A DNA stretch of 64,000 nt from Geosiphon pyriformis (taxonomy: Eukaryota > Glomeromycota > Glomeromycetes > Archaeosporales > Geosiphonaceae), in the NCBI GenBank assembly GCA_016748015.1, contig JAAOMT010000222.1, positions 385,519 to 449,518 of the forward strand, given 5' to 3'. Shown one piece after another: positions 10,075-20,798 of this stretch. Numbering within the stretch: position 1 is the first letter of the stretch; every line of letters begins with the position of its first letter. The position numbers were made by a program, and so were the translations under genes. The notes below the pieces were generated by a model that was not told the origin of the DNA, did no database searches, and saw only the letters and a program-made list of their open reading frames with translations.

Positions 10075-11830
10075 CCAACAAACAATTATCCAAAAGTAGC
10101 AGAATCAAAAATAATAGGAACAAATTATTTAGGATTCACTAAATTTTTATTTCAACAGTACAGCCAACAATTGGGCTTAACCAACAACTATTATTCAGCA
10201 GAATTAGCTTTCAACTTCTATGTTAATGAAAGAATTACAGATTTTTTGAGAAAACCAGTTAACATTGAGTCAGCAAGAGAAAATTTTTATACAGAATTAA
10301 TCCAATACATTAGCTTACTATGAAATTACAGTTTTGCACCAATCATCAAAAAAATTAATCATGAAATTGAAAGATACACTTAACAACAATTTCTCATTAC
10401 CTACACAGATAAAGATAAAGGAAAGTTACAAATACCAACAGCAACTTTAAAAGAAATACAATTACCAATGTGGAAGAAACAAAGAATCAAATCTTTACTA
10501 TATTCATCATACTATTACATATCTGGAAGTACCATCAATATTACATCAGCAGACATGTCCACATCAAATATGACATCAACATTTGAACAACTTCCATTTC
10601 AAAATAAACAAAAAAAAGCAGAGTTATTGGGAACATATGACAATTACTTTAAAAGATTCAAATCACAACCCCCAACATCATCAGGATTCTGATCACTACC
10701 ACCTCCACCAGATTTCGGAATTGCAAGTCCTTGGGAGATAATGGCATTAGAAAAAAAAAAAAAGAATCAAGAATTTAATTATAAAAATTTGATTGCAGAA
10801 AATCTGGAAGTTGAAACTCCAAATATTCAAACCCAGCAAACTTAGAACAATTCAAACTCCGAGTTAATTAATCAGCAAAACTTACTTCCAAAAATCATTA
10901 TTAATCAACAACCAATTGATCTGATTGCTGAACAACTTTAACAGCCACCAATACTATTTCAACAATTATCATCTCAACTACCACAACAACCAAACTTGGA
11001 TTTAATGGTCTATGCCCCAATAGCAAAACTCAAAAAATTCACAGGTGAAAATGATGATGTCCAAGTGTGGCTGAATGATGTGAAAAAAGCTATTACAGCC
11101 AATGGATGAAATAATGCATAAGCAATACAAACCATTCCATACTTCTTTTAAAATACTACTGACTTATGATATTAGAGCTTGGTCAACAAACCTTAGAACT
11201 TTAATGCATTTAAGCTTGAGTTCTTAAGATATTTTAGCAACAACAACAGTATTAATTGCTTAGCCAATACCTTCACCACTATCAAGCAAGGAGAAACTGA
11301 AGCAGTTACTACTTACTTAGAATACTTCCATAGAAACTTGTGCCAAATATAAGCAATTAATGTGAATTACTTTACAACATCACAAATTTTAAACCAGTTT
11401 ATCCATGGACTGTGTAGTAGTATTCTCCAATGCATATGCCTAATGCACTCACAAATTCTTCAAGACACAGTTACTAATGCACAGGATTTCAAATTTGCAA
11501 AACTCGAAGCTAATCATGCTCAAACCATTAATCTAGTAATGAACAGATTATCTGAACTGGATTCCAAATTAAAACAACTCAGTAATTCAATTAATCAGAA
11601 ATTAAAAGGATACTTAGCTAATAATTGTGCAATTTATCAGCCATTCTAATGATGCAATAATTCTGGAAACATGAATCACTCCCAAAATCAGGTGCTTTTT
11701 CATTATTATCCAATCAGTTATGGCAGCAAAAGACATATAACTGCCACAATTGTGATAAACAAGACCATTTGAGAATTGACTGCCATTTTTATAATAAGAA
11801 CTTACAATCAAAAAATCAATATTAAAACCT
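10075..11830 (+). pseudogene. Element B Gag (capsid plus CCHC nucleocapsid)
   Basis: Structural polyprotein that would form the virus-like particle. The frame of 10468 can be followed from about 10078 through Gln/Pro-rich linkers to 11649. The conserved gag core includes KLKKFTGENDDVQVWLNDV, then a TGA at a Trp position, then NTTDLW and FNAFKLEFLRYFSNNNSIN. Residues at 11362-11649 form the C-terminal capsid part (NQFIHGLCSSIL, LDSKLKQLSNSINQKL). A 1-nt frameshift near 11690 precedes the knuckle. TAA/TAG/TGA at Gln and Trp positions break the frame. The start codon is not clear. Confidence 0.85.
11742..11783 (+). other. CCHC zinc knuckle of B Gag
   Basis: Reads CHNCDKQDHLRIDC, C-X2-C-X4-H-X4-C with all ligands intact. 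Cys codons are at 11742, 11751 and 11781 and the His codon is at 11766. Confidence 0.92.
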
Positions 11831-12269
11831 CAATTGCAGGTTGCAAACTCTGAATTAATATCCAAATCAGAATTAATACTTACCTCATTATATCCAAATG
11901 ATACAATAGCCAATTTATTAACCACCAGTATATTAAGTTCCAATTTATCAGCTAACAAACCCTGTCATTTATCAGCTATAGCTGCAAGTAATATACCAGT
12001 CCCAACAAATTCAAACACCACCACAAAACTTATCTCAAACTGGAACACAAAGGCTGAAAATGATACAACAAAACTGAAGATCAGCAATAATTATCTATTA
12101 ACCAATTTTCAGTTCTTCTACCTAACAATTAGGAACATGCTCTCAGAATTTGGAGACTAGGTACACCCAAAACCCAAGTTTTTAGAACTATTTAAGTCTT
12201 CTAGTAACTCCAGAAAATGCCTTATCCAACAACCAGAAGCCCAATCAAACACTACCACTTATCAACAAC

Positions 12270-12730
12270 ATATCTCCAGCCACTATTACCAATAACAAAT
12301 TATTAGCAGCAATTTTTTCATTCAAACTTGAGGAATTGTTATTTATGCTTTTGTTTAGTGGAGCTGCTCTTAAAAAAAAACCAATTACCATCATGTACAC
12401 TGATACTAAAGTTGATGGCCATCCCATCAAACTCATATTAGATAGCAGATTAGCAAGCAGCATTATCACCCAACAACTTATAGACCAATTAGGTTACTGA
12501 GTTGATTGCACTGCCAGCACCAAAATAATAATAGCTAATAGAGTAACCAAAACTCTAATTGGCAAAATAGACAAATTACTTATTAAAATCAACAGCATTA
12601 TTATACCTATTAAAGTTCTTGTAATAGAAGCAACTTAGTACCAAGCTTTTGTTGGGAATAACTGGCTGTCCAAAGCCAATATCATGCTCAACTGAAACAC
12701 TCAAGAACTACAGCTCAGCCAAAATGGCCA
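12270..12730 (+). pseudogene. Element B retropepsin
   Basis: Aspartic protease that would process the Gag-Pol polyprotein. The core reads ITIMYTDTKVDGHPIKLILDSRL, with the active-site triplet at 12441-12449. The catalytic Asp is kept, but the invariant Gly of D-S/T-G is Arg (GGA-to-AGA). Downstream flap and hydrophobic strands (IKINSIIIPIKVLVIEAT, then a stop where the family has Gln) are recognisable to about 12720. It is read in a different frame from the gag core. Confidence 0.85.
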
Positions 12731-12739
12731 TCACACATG

Positions 12740-13881
12740 TGTGCCAGTTACTTGTGGTCATTTTAAAACTACTATCAACAATAAGCCATTCATTAAATTA
12801 AAAGAAGAAAAAAAAATCTACCTGGGAAGTCTACCAAGTCTTATGGACCAACACCAAACACAATAAGTTACCACTAATACTCTTCTGGAACAACAAAAGA
12901 AAAGGAAAAAAAAAAGACACACTAAAAGAAAACATTGCTACAGAAAAAGTAACAAGTGGCTGGAAAAGATTTTACTTATACAAACCACTAAAGCAACCAC
13001 CATATATCCCACTCAAATACCAAGATTGTAACAAGAAACTCTCTTCTATGGGAGCTTAGATTGTGCCCAACAAAGATTACTAGACATGAACACATTATTA
13101 CTGTAAGCTGTATCACAAAGAACAGTATGGCTATTCAAAACAACAAGGCAAGTAGGACAACAAATTATGTTTTGCTTGTGAAAAATAGTTGCTTGACAAA
13201 GAAATGTGGAATGACATTTTTGGTTAAGGAAAAATGTATGACACTTCATGCCAATACACAATCCTCATAAACAACTGAATCAGTTGTGATACTCCTATTA
13301 CTGCAGTCTGGCATCAAACAATAACTCGCTTGAACAGTTACCCACATAACAAAGACAAGATCTAAAGAATGACAAATGCCAAAGTAGAAGAAGCCACATT
13401 CAGCAAAATCTTGGAAATTAAAAATAATCTTCCAGAACCAGTCGACATCATCCTCATCCCAAATCCAGATGCTTTTCTTGACATAGAAACAGGTCCAAAA
13501 AAGTTTCATAAGCACTATCAAAATTTGGCACCAACAAGAAAAGAGCAAAAACAATATTTAGAGAAAATAAACATCCAATTATGTGACCACTGTTTGATTT
13601 CATGTAACTTTCAATATTGTAATAAGTGTGACCTTATTTACAATCCACCATCACACATGATTTACACAATCTCGGAAAAGGAAGAACCAATCAGCAGCTA
13701 TGTATCAGAATTGGAATCAACTTTTAATTCTGATTCAAACTTTGACAACAATAATAACAAAAACAATAGTTCTAGCTCTATGCAAATTAGCAATGATAAA
13801 AATGACAATTCAAACTCAGATTCAAATTTTGAACAATACATCACACTTTTTGATCTCTCTAAGAAGCAAAAACTCAGATAG
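12740..13881 (+). pseudogene. Element B Cys-rich accessory module and Ser/Asn/Asp linker
   Basis: Lies between protease and dUTPase and belongs to no family that I can name. The first half has a Lys-rich run (about 12890-12925) and scattered Cys pairs. The open stretch 13369-13881 (170 codons) contains CDHCLISCNFQYCNKCDLIYNPP at about residues 65-87, a four-Cys C-X2-C...C-X2-C zinc-ribbon-like pattern. This is followed by a Ser/Asn/Asp/Glu-rich low-complexity tail ending LFDLSKKQKL and a TAG. Homologous but more decayed regions occur in C, E, F and G. The frame leads directly into dUTPase. Possible roles (nucleic-acid binding, capsid tether) are guesses. Confidence 0.65.
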
Positions 13882-13889
13882 TTCAGTGA

Positions 13890-14310
13890 CAATGATAAAA
13901 GTATTATGCCAGAATGTGTACATAATACCAATGCCAGGTTTGATTTGAAATATTTAAGAAAAGATGCCATCAAATTGGAACCACATTTACATACTTGTAT
14001 CAATCACAAAATAGCACTAGAAATCCCAGCAACAACAATGATTTAACTAGCATCTAGGAGTAGCTTAGTAAAAAAAAAATCAACATCAAAGGAGGAATAA
14101 TTGATGCAAGATATTTGGAAAATATTATTACAATATTACAAAATGACTTAGAAAAGGCCTATATCATAGAGCCAAATGAAAAGATAGCACAGACAATATT
14201 TCTGCCTCAGATTAAAATAGCTCAATTAGTCTTAGTAGAAAACAGAGAAAAATTGGGGATTACAGCTAGAGAGATATAGAGATTTAGATCAACAGATAGA
14301 ATAGATATAT
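13890..14310 (+). pseudogene. Element B dUTPase domain
   Basis: Recognisable trimeric-type dUTPase, which hydrolyses dUTP to dUMP and so limits uracil in newly made DNA. Motif 1 is at 13930-13947 (NARFDL, family DAGFDL). Motif 2 is at about 14050-14079 (ASRSSLVKK). Motif 3 is at 14091-14126 (GGIIDARYLENI), keeping Asp and Tyr. Motif 4 is at about 14178-14207 (EKIAQTIFLP). Motif 5 is at about 14279-14305 (RFRSTDR, family GFGSTGR). A 1-nt loss in the A-run 14071-14079 shifts the frame between motifs 2 and 3. It sits between the accessory module and RT; remnants occur at the same place in C, D, E and G. Confidence 0.85.
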
Positions 14311-14318
14311 CAATTAAT

Positions 14319-14690
14319 ATGACAGAAAAAAAAATTGCTGACAAGAGAGAAATTATTTCCACCCATCAATCAATTTTCATTCCACTATATGACCAGTACA
14401 TAGTAACCATAAAAAGAAAAGTAAAAAATCAGGTACAAATTTTTAAGACAGAAGCAACACTTTGTAAATTAAGAGAAATTGAATTAGTCAATCTACACAT
14501 ACCAGCCAAGAACTACAGTCACATCAAAATTCCTATTTACAACAACATGGAAAACACCATCAAGATACCAGAAGGAACCACCATTGGATATTTAATCACT
14601 GAAATTGAAAACCAACTGCCAAGCACCATTCCAAACTTTTCACAACTGTGTAGATATGTAGATATTACATTTCAAACAATATATAGATGA
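14319..14690 (+). pseudogene. Element B beta-rich domain between dUTPase and RT
   Basis: 123-codon open stretch with alternating hydrophobic strands: STHQSIFIPLYDQYIVTIKRK, ATLCKLREIELVNLHIP, IKIPEGTTIGYLITEIE. The pattern resembles the beta-sandwich spacer that precedes RT in many gypsy pol proteins; it could also be a degenerate second dUTPase-like fold. No catalytic motif is visible. It ends about 30 bp before the RT N-terminal piece. Confidence 0.6.
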
Positions 14691-14720
14691 GAAAAATGTT
14701 ATCTGCTCTAACCAGAACAA

Positions 14721-15620
14721 TTGGAACAGATGAACTTAGAAAATCTAGACTTACTACAATGTATGCAGCTCAAGATATTACTTAACAACTTCAATGACAT
14801 TTTTGCTAGCAAAAATAAATTTGGCAGAACTGACATAATTCAGCATCAGATCAAGACTAGAAATGTAATACCAATTAAACAAAGAGCATACAGAGTACCA
14901 CCAGCCAGCCATAACATCATTTGTTAAGAAATCAATTGGATGCTTGACAACAGGCTAATTCAGTCATCAATAAGTCTATAGTTATTATGAGTGATACTAG
15001 TTCATAAGAAAAATGAAAAAATCCACTTTTGTGTGGATTATCAAAAACTGAATAGAGTAACAAAAGGAGATAGCTATCTAATTCCAAAGATTTAAGAGCT
15101 GTTTAATGCTTTTGGAGGAAAGAAATGGTTTTCAACTTTAGATTTAGATAGTGGTTATTAACAAGTAGCCATGAACCCAGAAGACAAAGAGAAAATAGCT
15201 TTTATGACTCGAGAAAGAAATTTTGAATTTGAAGTTATGCCATTTGGCTTAATAAATGCTCCAGCCATATTTTAACAACTCATAGAAATTGTTTATATTG
15301 GACTGCTATAGAAATCAGTAGTCATGTATCTAGATGACACCAACATGTTCTCCAAAACATTTGATGATTATTTACATTATCTTCAACAAGTATTTGAAAG
15401 ACTAAGAAGAGCCAGATTAAAATTAAATACAACTAAGTGTTTCTTTGGAAAAACTGAACTCAAGTTTTTGGAACATATTATGAGCAAAGATGGAATCAAA
15501 ACAGATCCAGACAAAATTGAGATAGTTAAGAACTTTCTAGTACTTACCAACTTAATAGAACTATGAGTATTCTTAGGATTTGCAGGTTACTATCACCATT
15601 TTATCAAAAATTTTTCTAAA
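14721..15620 (+). pseudogene. Element B reverse transcriptase
   Basis: Copies element RNA into cDNA. Motifs in order: the N-terminal palm FGRTDIIQHQIKTR and PIKQRAYRVPPAS, FCVDYQKLNRVTKG, motif A FSTLDLDSGY with a following stop at the Trp position, NFEFEVMPFGLINAPA (motif B), and motif C YLDD intact at 15327-15338. The thumb/connection follows (TKCFFGKTELKFLEHI, FLGFAGYYHHFIKNFSKLA). At least seven stops are present, nearly all at Gln or Trp positions. Confidence 0.93.
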
Positions 15621-15639
15621 TTGGCTTAGCTATTATATC

Positions 15640-16110
15640 AGCTTCAAACAAAGAACACCAGATATAAATGAACAGAAACTCAGCAAGAAGCTTTTGATAC
15701 ATTAAGAAAAAAGCTTATTCAAGCTTTAGTACTAATCTATTTAGATCATAGCAAGTCATTCATAATTACAACAGATGTATTTGGTCAAACATTAGGAACA
15801 ATACTATCTCAGAAAAGACTGGATGGATGAGAACACTCAGTAGCTTACACTAGCAGAAGCTTAAGTCCAGCTAAAAAGAACTATAGAACTTTAGCACTAG
15901 AACACTTAGCTATCTATTGAGCAGTCATAAAATGAAAAAAATACTTGAATCAAAAGTTTGATGTGTACACTGATCATAAAGAATTGACTTCAATCTAAAA
16001 GCAAAAATTTGGAGATGATCATCATGCCAGATAGAAAATAGAACTGTTATCATTTAACTATATAGCATATTACAAAAAAAAAAATGGAAATGCTAATGAT
16101 TTGTTATAAA
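15640..16110 (+). pseudogene. Element B RNase H domain
   Basis: Follows RT directly. Motifs: AFDTLRKKLIQALVLIYLD, FIITTDVFGQTLGTILSQK (catalytic Asp retained), HSVAYTSRSLSPAKKNYRTLALEHLAIY (Glu retained), FDVYTDHKEL (Asp retained). TGA stops replace Trp in the AIY-x-AV and K-x-KKYL stretches. The frame ends at a TAA about 16110. Confidence 0.9.
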
Positions 16111-16299
16111 TAAGACAAATCTAAAAACATTTCATCCCAAAAATATAACAAAAGATGAATATACAAAAATACCAACAACTCCAATATTACATAAATACAC
16201 AATTGTTCAAGGAGAAATTATCTTAAAAGAAACAAAACAACATAAAACAACAATCAAAATATTTTATCAACCATTAAAATATACTTTACCAAAAAAACA

Positions 16300-17000
16300 A
16301 AAAAAATTCAGATCAACTAATCAGAGTAATTACAGAATAAGAGAAAGAGACAATATTATTCAATATGCACTCAGATCCAATAGCAGAACATTTTTACAAA
16401 GAAGCAATCATGGAAAAAATCAGAAAAAGATACTATTGGCCATCTATGTATTTAGATATTATTCAATATATCCAAAATTGTGATGCTTGTCAAAAAAAAA
16501 AAGAAACAAAACCCAATAAGCCATTGAGACCAATCAAAGTGGGACAACCATTTGATTACATTGGAATTGACTTAGTCAAACCATTAACAATCACCAGTAG
16601 AGACAACAGATATATTGCAGTAGCCATGAACTATCTCACAAAATGGCCAGAAGCAAAAGCCATTTAAAGAGCAGATGCAGAATCCATTGCCAAATTTGTT
16701 CATCAAGATTTGATCTGTTAATATAGATGTTCAAAAAAACTATTATTAGATCAAAAAACTCACTTTGTGAATAGAACATTGACAGAATTAAGTCAAAATT
16801 TTGGAATAAAAAGACTATTATTATCATCATATCATCTACAAACAAATGGGTTAGTTGAAAGGTTTAACAGAATATTGTGTAAAGCAATAGCCAAAATCAG
16901 CCAAAAAAACCAGAACGAATGGAATTTGTTTATATCATCAATATTATTTGCTTACTGGACAATGAAGTAAGACACTACACAAACAACATTATTTGAATTA
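16300..17000 (+). pseudogene. Element B integrase catalytic region
   Basis: The open stretch 16365-16667 holds the HHCC zinc domain (HSDPIAEHFYKEAI...YYWPSMYLDIIQYIQNCDACQ) and the first core Asp at 16569-16571 (YIGIDLVKPL). The second Asp is at 16749-16751 (LLLDQKTHF) and Glu at 16857-16859 (NGLVERFNR). Spacings are 59 and 35 residues, a canonical D,D35E core with all three acidic residues retained. It is broken by TAA at 16665 and further stops. The downstream piece 16767-16970 is clean. Confidence 0.92.
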
Positions 17001-18224
17001 GTATATAGTAGAACAACAACATTATCAGTTGAGATAGAAGTCAAAACATATCCAACAAAACCAATAACAGAAGAGAATTTTCAAAGAACATTGTTGAAAA
17101 GAACATATAACTTAATAGAGATACTAGAAAACAAATAGTGAAAAACAGCTAATAATATCCAAAAGTCACAAAAAAAACAAAAAAAAAGACATAATAACTA
17201 ATTACTAAATAAACCAATCAAATTTAAAATTGGAGACAAAGTATTTTTACATTGTACCAAATGAAAAAACAATGGAATGGAAAATTTGACCTCAAATAGG
17301 ATGGACCATTTCACATAGAAAAAATTCTAGAAAATAGAGCTTATAAATTAAGATTGAACAACAAAATTTTAACCAAAGCAGCATATAGAGATCAACTGAA
17401 ACTATATCAAAACATAGTATTAGCATCTACCAGTAATATTCTACAATTGAGAGCACAGAGAATACTAGTTCAACCAGATGAGATTCCACAAGATCTGGAA
17501 CCAATCATAGTTATTGAACCAAACATGTCAAATTGAACAACCAAAAAAGTATATAAATACACAGTATATGCAACAAAAGCAATAAAGAAAAAATGTAAAT
17601 ACCAGACCATATTCACACTTTAGTTTAACAAATGTTTTAGGCTTTAAATTAACAACAAGTAAACATAGAAATTATCATCAACAACCAAACAATCTGTTAT
17701 TGAAACACCAAACAAAAAAAAAAGTACACCATACTAGCGACCACAAAAACAATCAATAAACTGGTCAAATAAAATAGTAGAGAAAGTAAAAAACACTTTT
17801 GGAAAGATAACCATTATCATTCTAACAGAAGAACTAACAAAAAAAAATTGGAATTAATGAATAAACCAACTTTTAATACCATACTGCTACTATCAATTGG
17901 AACAAAAAATAGATATTCAAAAGTTATATCTTGATAAATCCAAGAGAATCTTCAATTAAAAGATAATCCAGAATATTGAAGACATTATTAGAAAGAAAAC
18001 AAACTTGACACTATACATTAAGACCATTTATTGACTACACACTATATTTCAAAACTACCCAGAAGTATTGTTACATTCTGACATGGAAACAATAATCATT
18101 AATCAATAGAGAAAAATGAACAATTCACAAATTAAAGAAATAAAGAATAGGGTGGAACAGATACTACTTAAAAAAGAAGTATTTAACATAATTCAAAATA
18201 AAGATTTCAATAGAGTTCAACATT
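17000..18224 (+). pseudogene. Element B integrase C-terminus and pol tail
   Basis: 17000-17530 continues the integrase C-terminal region, including an SH3-like strand pattern (INQIKFKIGDKVFLH-like, near 17215-17255) and the clean piece 17354-17536 ending EIPQDLEPIIVIEPN. From about 17540 to 18224 lies a tail that I cannot name. It can be followed in the same orientation with helical, charged segments (for example IKEIKNRVEQILLKKEVFNIIQNKDFNR) up to the PPT. C and D carry equivalent tails and F retains its final segment. Confidence 0.6.
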
Positions 18225-18236
18225 AAAAGGAGAAGA
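18225..18236 (+). other. Polypurine tract of element B
   Basis: AAAAGGAGAAGA, 3 nt before the 3' LTR. The same place in C, D and F is an A-rich decayed version. Confidence 0.75.
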
Positions 18237-18239
18237 TAA

Positions 18240-19120
18240 TATTACTCATAAAGAAAACGGTTATAAAAAATAGTAGACCAATAAGAGAGTAGTAGTTAGC
18301 ATGTAAGCATATTGCTTAGCAATATAGAACAATGTCAGAAATTATGGCACATTGCTTAGCAATGTGGAGTGATATTAGAAAATTAGGGCACATTGCTTAG
18401 CAATATGAGCATTGCTCAAGAAATTATAGCACATTGCTTGAGAATGTGAGCAATCTTATAGAACATAAATTAGGTATATATAGCAATAGCATAAGAAACA
18501 GAAAAGACAGACTTCTTAGTTTAGATTTGATTTAAGCAACCTTCTACATCACAAATATTAATAAATAATTATTCAATATCTCAAATCCACTTCTCACTAT
18601 TAACACTTTATGTTGATAGTAATTGATACTTAACTATACTGGAACAATAGCTCTTAATCACGGCTATTAATAGGATACTAACATTTATTGTCTTGGCTTA
18701 TTTCTTTATTTTCTTTTATTTTCTTTTGTTTTGTTATTTTTTGTTGGGTATTAATTAATTAAAGGATTAAAATGCTGAATTACTGATATCAGGATATAGC
18801 ACTGATAAAAGACCTAAGAATAAGAATAAACACTCAGATTTAAGGATAGCTTATCAGAAGATTGCTAGCCACCATGCCAAAAAAAGAATTGACAGAATTG
18901 TAATTTCAGGAAGTAACAAACAACAACTACTTAATCTGCAGGTTAATATTGAAAACACCATTTAAAGAAAATTACATTAAAATCTCTGTTCATTATACAA
19001 AAGACTTAACCAAAACTTTTAGATACAGTTAACTGTTAAAAACCAACATCATTATATCAATTGAGCACCAAATTACAAGTTTGTTATTTGCTTTGAGACT
19101 CCAAATAATTACTTGTAATA
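18240..19120 (+). repeat. 3' LTR of element B
   Basis: 881 bp, starting TATTACTCATAAAG (decayed TGTTACTCAT) and ending ACTTGTAATA (decayed TAACA). It is the same length as 9152-10032 with no indel. The palindromic repeat array lies at 18308-18448 and TATATATAG at 18475. Confidence 0.95.
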
Positions 19121-19124
19121 TCAT

Positions 19125-20750
19125 CAATTAGATTAAAAGCATAAAAGAGATTTTTTTCTGGTTGGCTTGTACTCTCACTTTTTGGAGGTACACCTACTAG
19201 TTTAAAAGCTGATAAACAGTAGCTTTAATTAAGGGATTCTTTTCAAAAAAATTGATATTGACATGATTGGATTTTTGATTGGAGACATTGTTGTTAACAG
19301 TTTTGTTGTTTTTAATTGTCATTGTTTCTAAGAACTGGAGAAGACAAAGGAGAATTGTTGCAATTTCTGGAAAAATGTTTAGTTAATCCACAGCAATAAC
19401 ACACAAGTGGGCCATGATTTTGTTGTTTTTGATAAGAAGATTGCTGGGACTGATTAAAACAGAGTTCAAATCTGGATTTTTGTGGTTGTTAATTCTTTCT
19501 GACTGCTTGGGTTAAGAGTTCTAGTAACTGTGCAAGATTAGCTGTGAGTCTATCTATTAACTGTTTATTTAGATCTTGAATTTGGGCAGCAAAAGAGATA
19601 GCAGCTATTTGGGGAGCAAAAGCCATAACAAGAGCAAAAGCAAAAACTGGAAAAGTGGATCTCAGATGCATTTTTTGGTTATCTTCTATTTTTTGGGCAA
19701 GTTCAATAGCCATATCCATTGTGTAATTATCTTTCAAGACCAAGAAAAGCCAAAAAGCATATAAAAGATTGGTTCTTAATTTTTTTGTAAAGAAATGTAT
19801 TTTCTGTTCTTCCATCCAATTTTTTCCTAAGTCTACCTGTTTAATTAGCTTTCTTATTGCTTTGGCATATTTAGTTATTATTTTTCTTGAGCCTTGAGTT
19901 CTTTTTTCTAATTCTATGTGCCACTTGGATATCAAGATTGGAGTTTTGAACTTATTTTCAAACTGGATAGTAAAAGAGGTGTTGTTTTCTTCAGCATTTG
20001 CAGATTTCTATCTAATAATTCTTTGATGAACATTGGCATCTGTTTCTTGTGAAAACCAGATAGCAGGAAAGTTTTGGAGATAGCCACCAACAATTTGGAA
20101 CTTGTATTTATTATCATATTGATTGGCTGTAGCAGTTCTTTCAAAGTCATCCAACCATTTAATTAGATCTTGTACATTACCTTTGAATAGTGGTAGTGAG
20201 ATATTGTTTTTTCTTTCTAAAGCAGTTTGTATATCTTGGAGAGTGGCCAGGATGTTTACTTGTATGAAGTCATTAGCCATTGGTTTAGGGGTAACTGTTT
20301 GTGTGGATGAGTTTGATTTACTTGATAAAAAGTCAAAAACAAAAACAGTTTAGTAGCTTTCTTTTTTTGTTTCAAAGGGAGTTTTAATTGATTGATGAGC
20401 AGCAATCCAAATATGGATTTGATAATTCAGATATTCGAAATCAGAAAGCTGTTGTTCAAAAATTGTAGAGTATAAAAGTTGATTAATACTGTTGTTTTTT
20501 TTTTAAAGTTGTCTTTAAAATAAGCTTGGTCAAAGTAATAAGTTGTATAAGCTGTGTAAATTTCAGCTGAATGCTCATTTAAAAACCAGTTCCAAAAGTT
20601 TTGAAATTGTCTGCTAGATTGTTTTTTAATAGGGAAGCAAATTAAGCAGGAGAGCAAAAAATTAAGTTCAATAAAGTCTAAATTGTTTTTGTTGTGTGCT
20701 TCAAAATATTCTTCTAATTGTTGTGGCAAATATGAATAATCATTCATACA
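19125..20750 (-). pseudogene. Element A Gag
   Basis: Capsid/nucleocapsid of element A, left upstream of the B insertion. The N-terminal piece 20427-20747 has a plausible ATG start at 20747 and reads MNDYSYLPQQLEEYF. After a frameshift, 20008-20280 carries LPLFKGNVQDLIKWLDDFERTA, a typical gypsy gag motif, and 19489-19935 has the capsid C-terminal region plus an Ala-rich helical stretch. A CCHC knuckle lies at 19360-19401. The downstream segment reads in frame across the B insertion into the protease part at 9147. A stop at the 20008 end and others break it. Confidence 0.85.
19360..19401 (-). other. CCHC zinc knuckle of A Gag
   Basis: Minus-strand reading CYCCGLTKHFSRNC, C-X2-C-X4-H-X4-C with all ligands present, about 235 bp upstream of the B insertion point. 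Confidence 0.88.
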
Positions 20751-20777
20751 ATAGAAAACAAGTGGATTTTGACAACC

Positions 20778-20795
20778 TTACAGAGAGCACTACTT
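20778..20795 (-). other. Primer-binding site of element A
   Basis: Minus-strand TAGTGCTCTCTGTAAGG starts a few nt after the 5' LTR. It equals the B site TGGTGCTTCCTGTGAGG with transition changes. Confidence 0.6.
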
Positions 20796-20798
20796 TTA

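Larger units (their letters stand above)
9152..19120 (+). mobile_element. Element B: complete Ty3/gypsy retrotransposon encoding a dUTPase domain
   Basis: Structurally complete plus-strand element of 9,969 bp. It has two ungapped 881-bp LTRs, PBS, gag with CCHC knuckle, retropepsin, a Cys-rich module, dUTPase, RT, RNase H, integrase, a C-terminal extension, a PPT and a 4-bp TSD. It is the best-preserved gypsy of the window, but has many in-frame TAA/TAG/TGA at former Gln and Trp codons and a few 1-nt frameshifts (for example near 11690 and in the A-run at 14071-14079). Its RT YLDD, integrase D,D,E and gag knuckle residues survive. It is inserted in element A in opposite orientation, so it is younger than A. 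Confidence 0.95.

Noticed and set aside
10078-17540. Alternative genetic code (TGA as Trp, TAA/TAG as Gln) or mitochondrial origin
   Set aside because: TGG, CAA and CAG are used side by side with the stops, Asp-to-Asn and Gly-to-Arg changes follow the same transitions, and no organelle gene is present. Mutational decay explains all of it.
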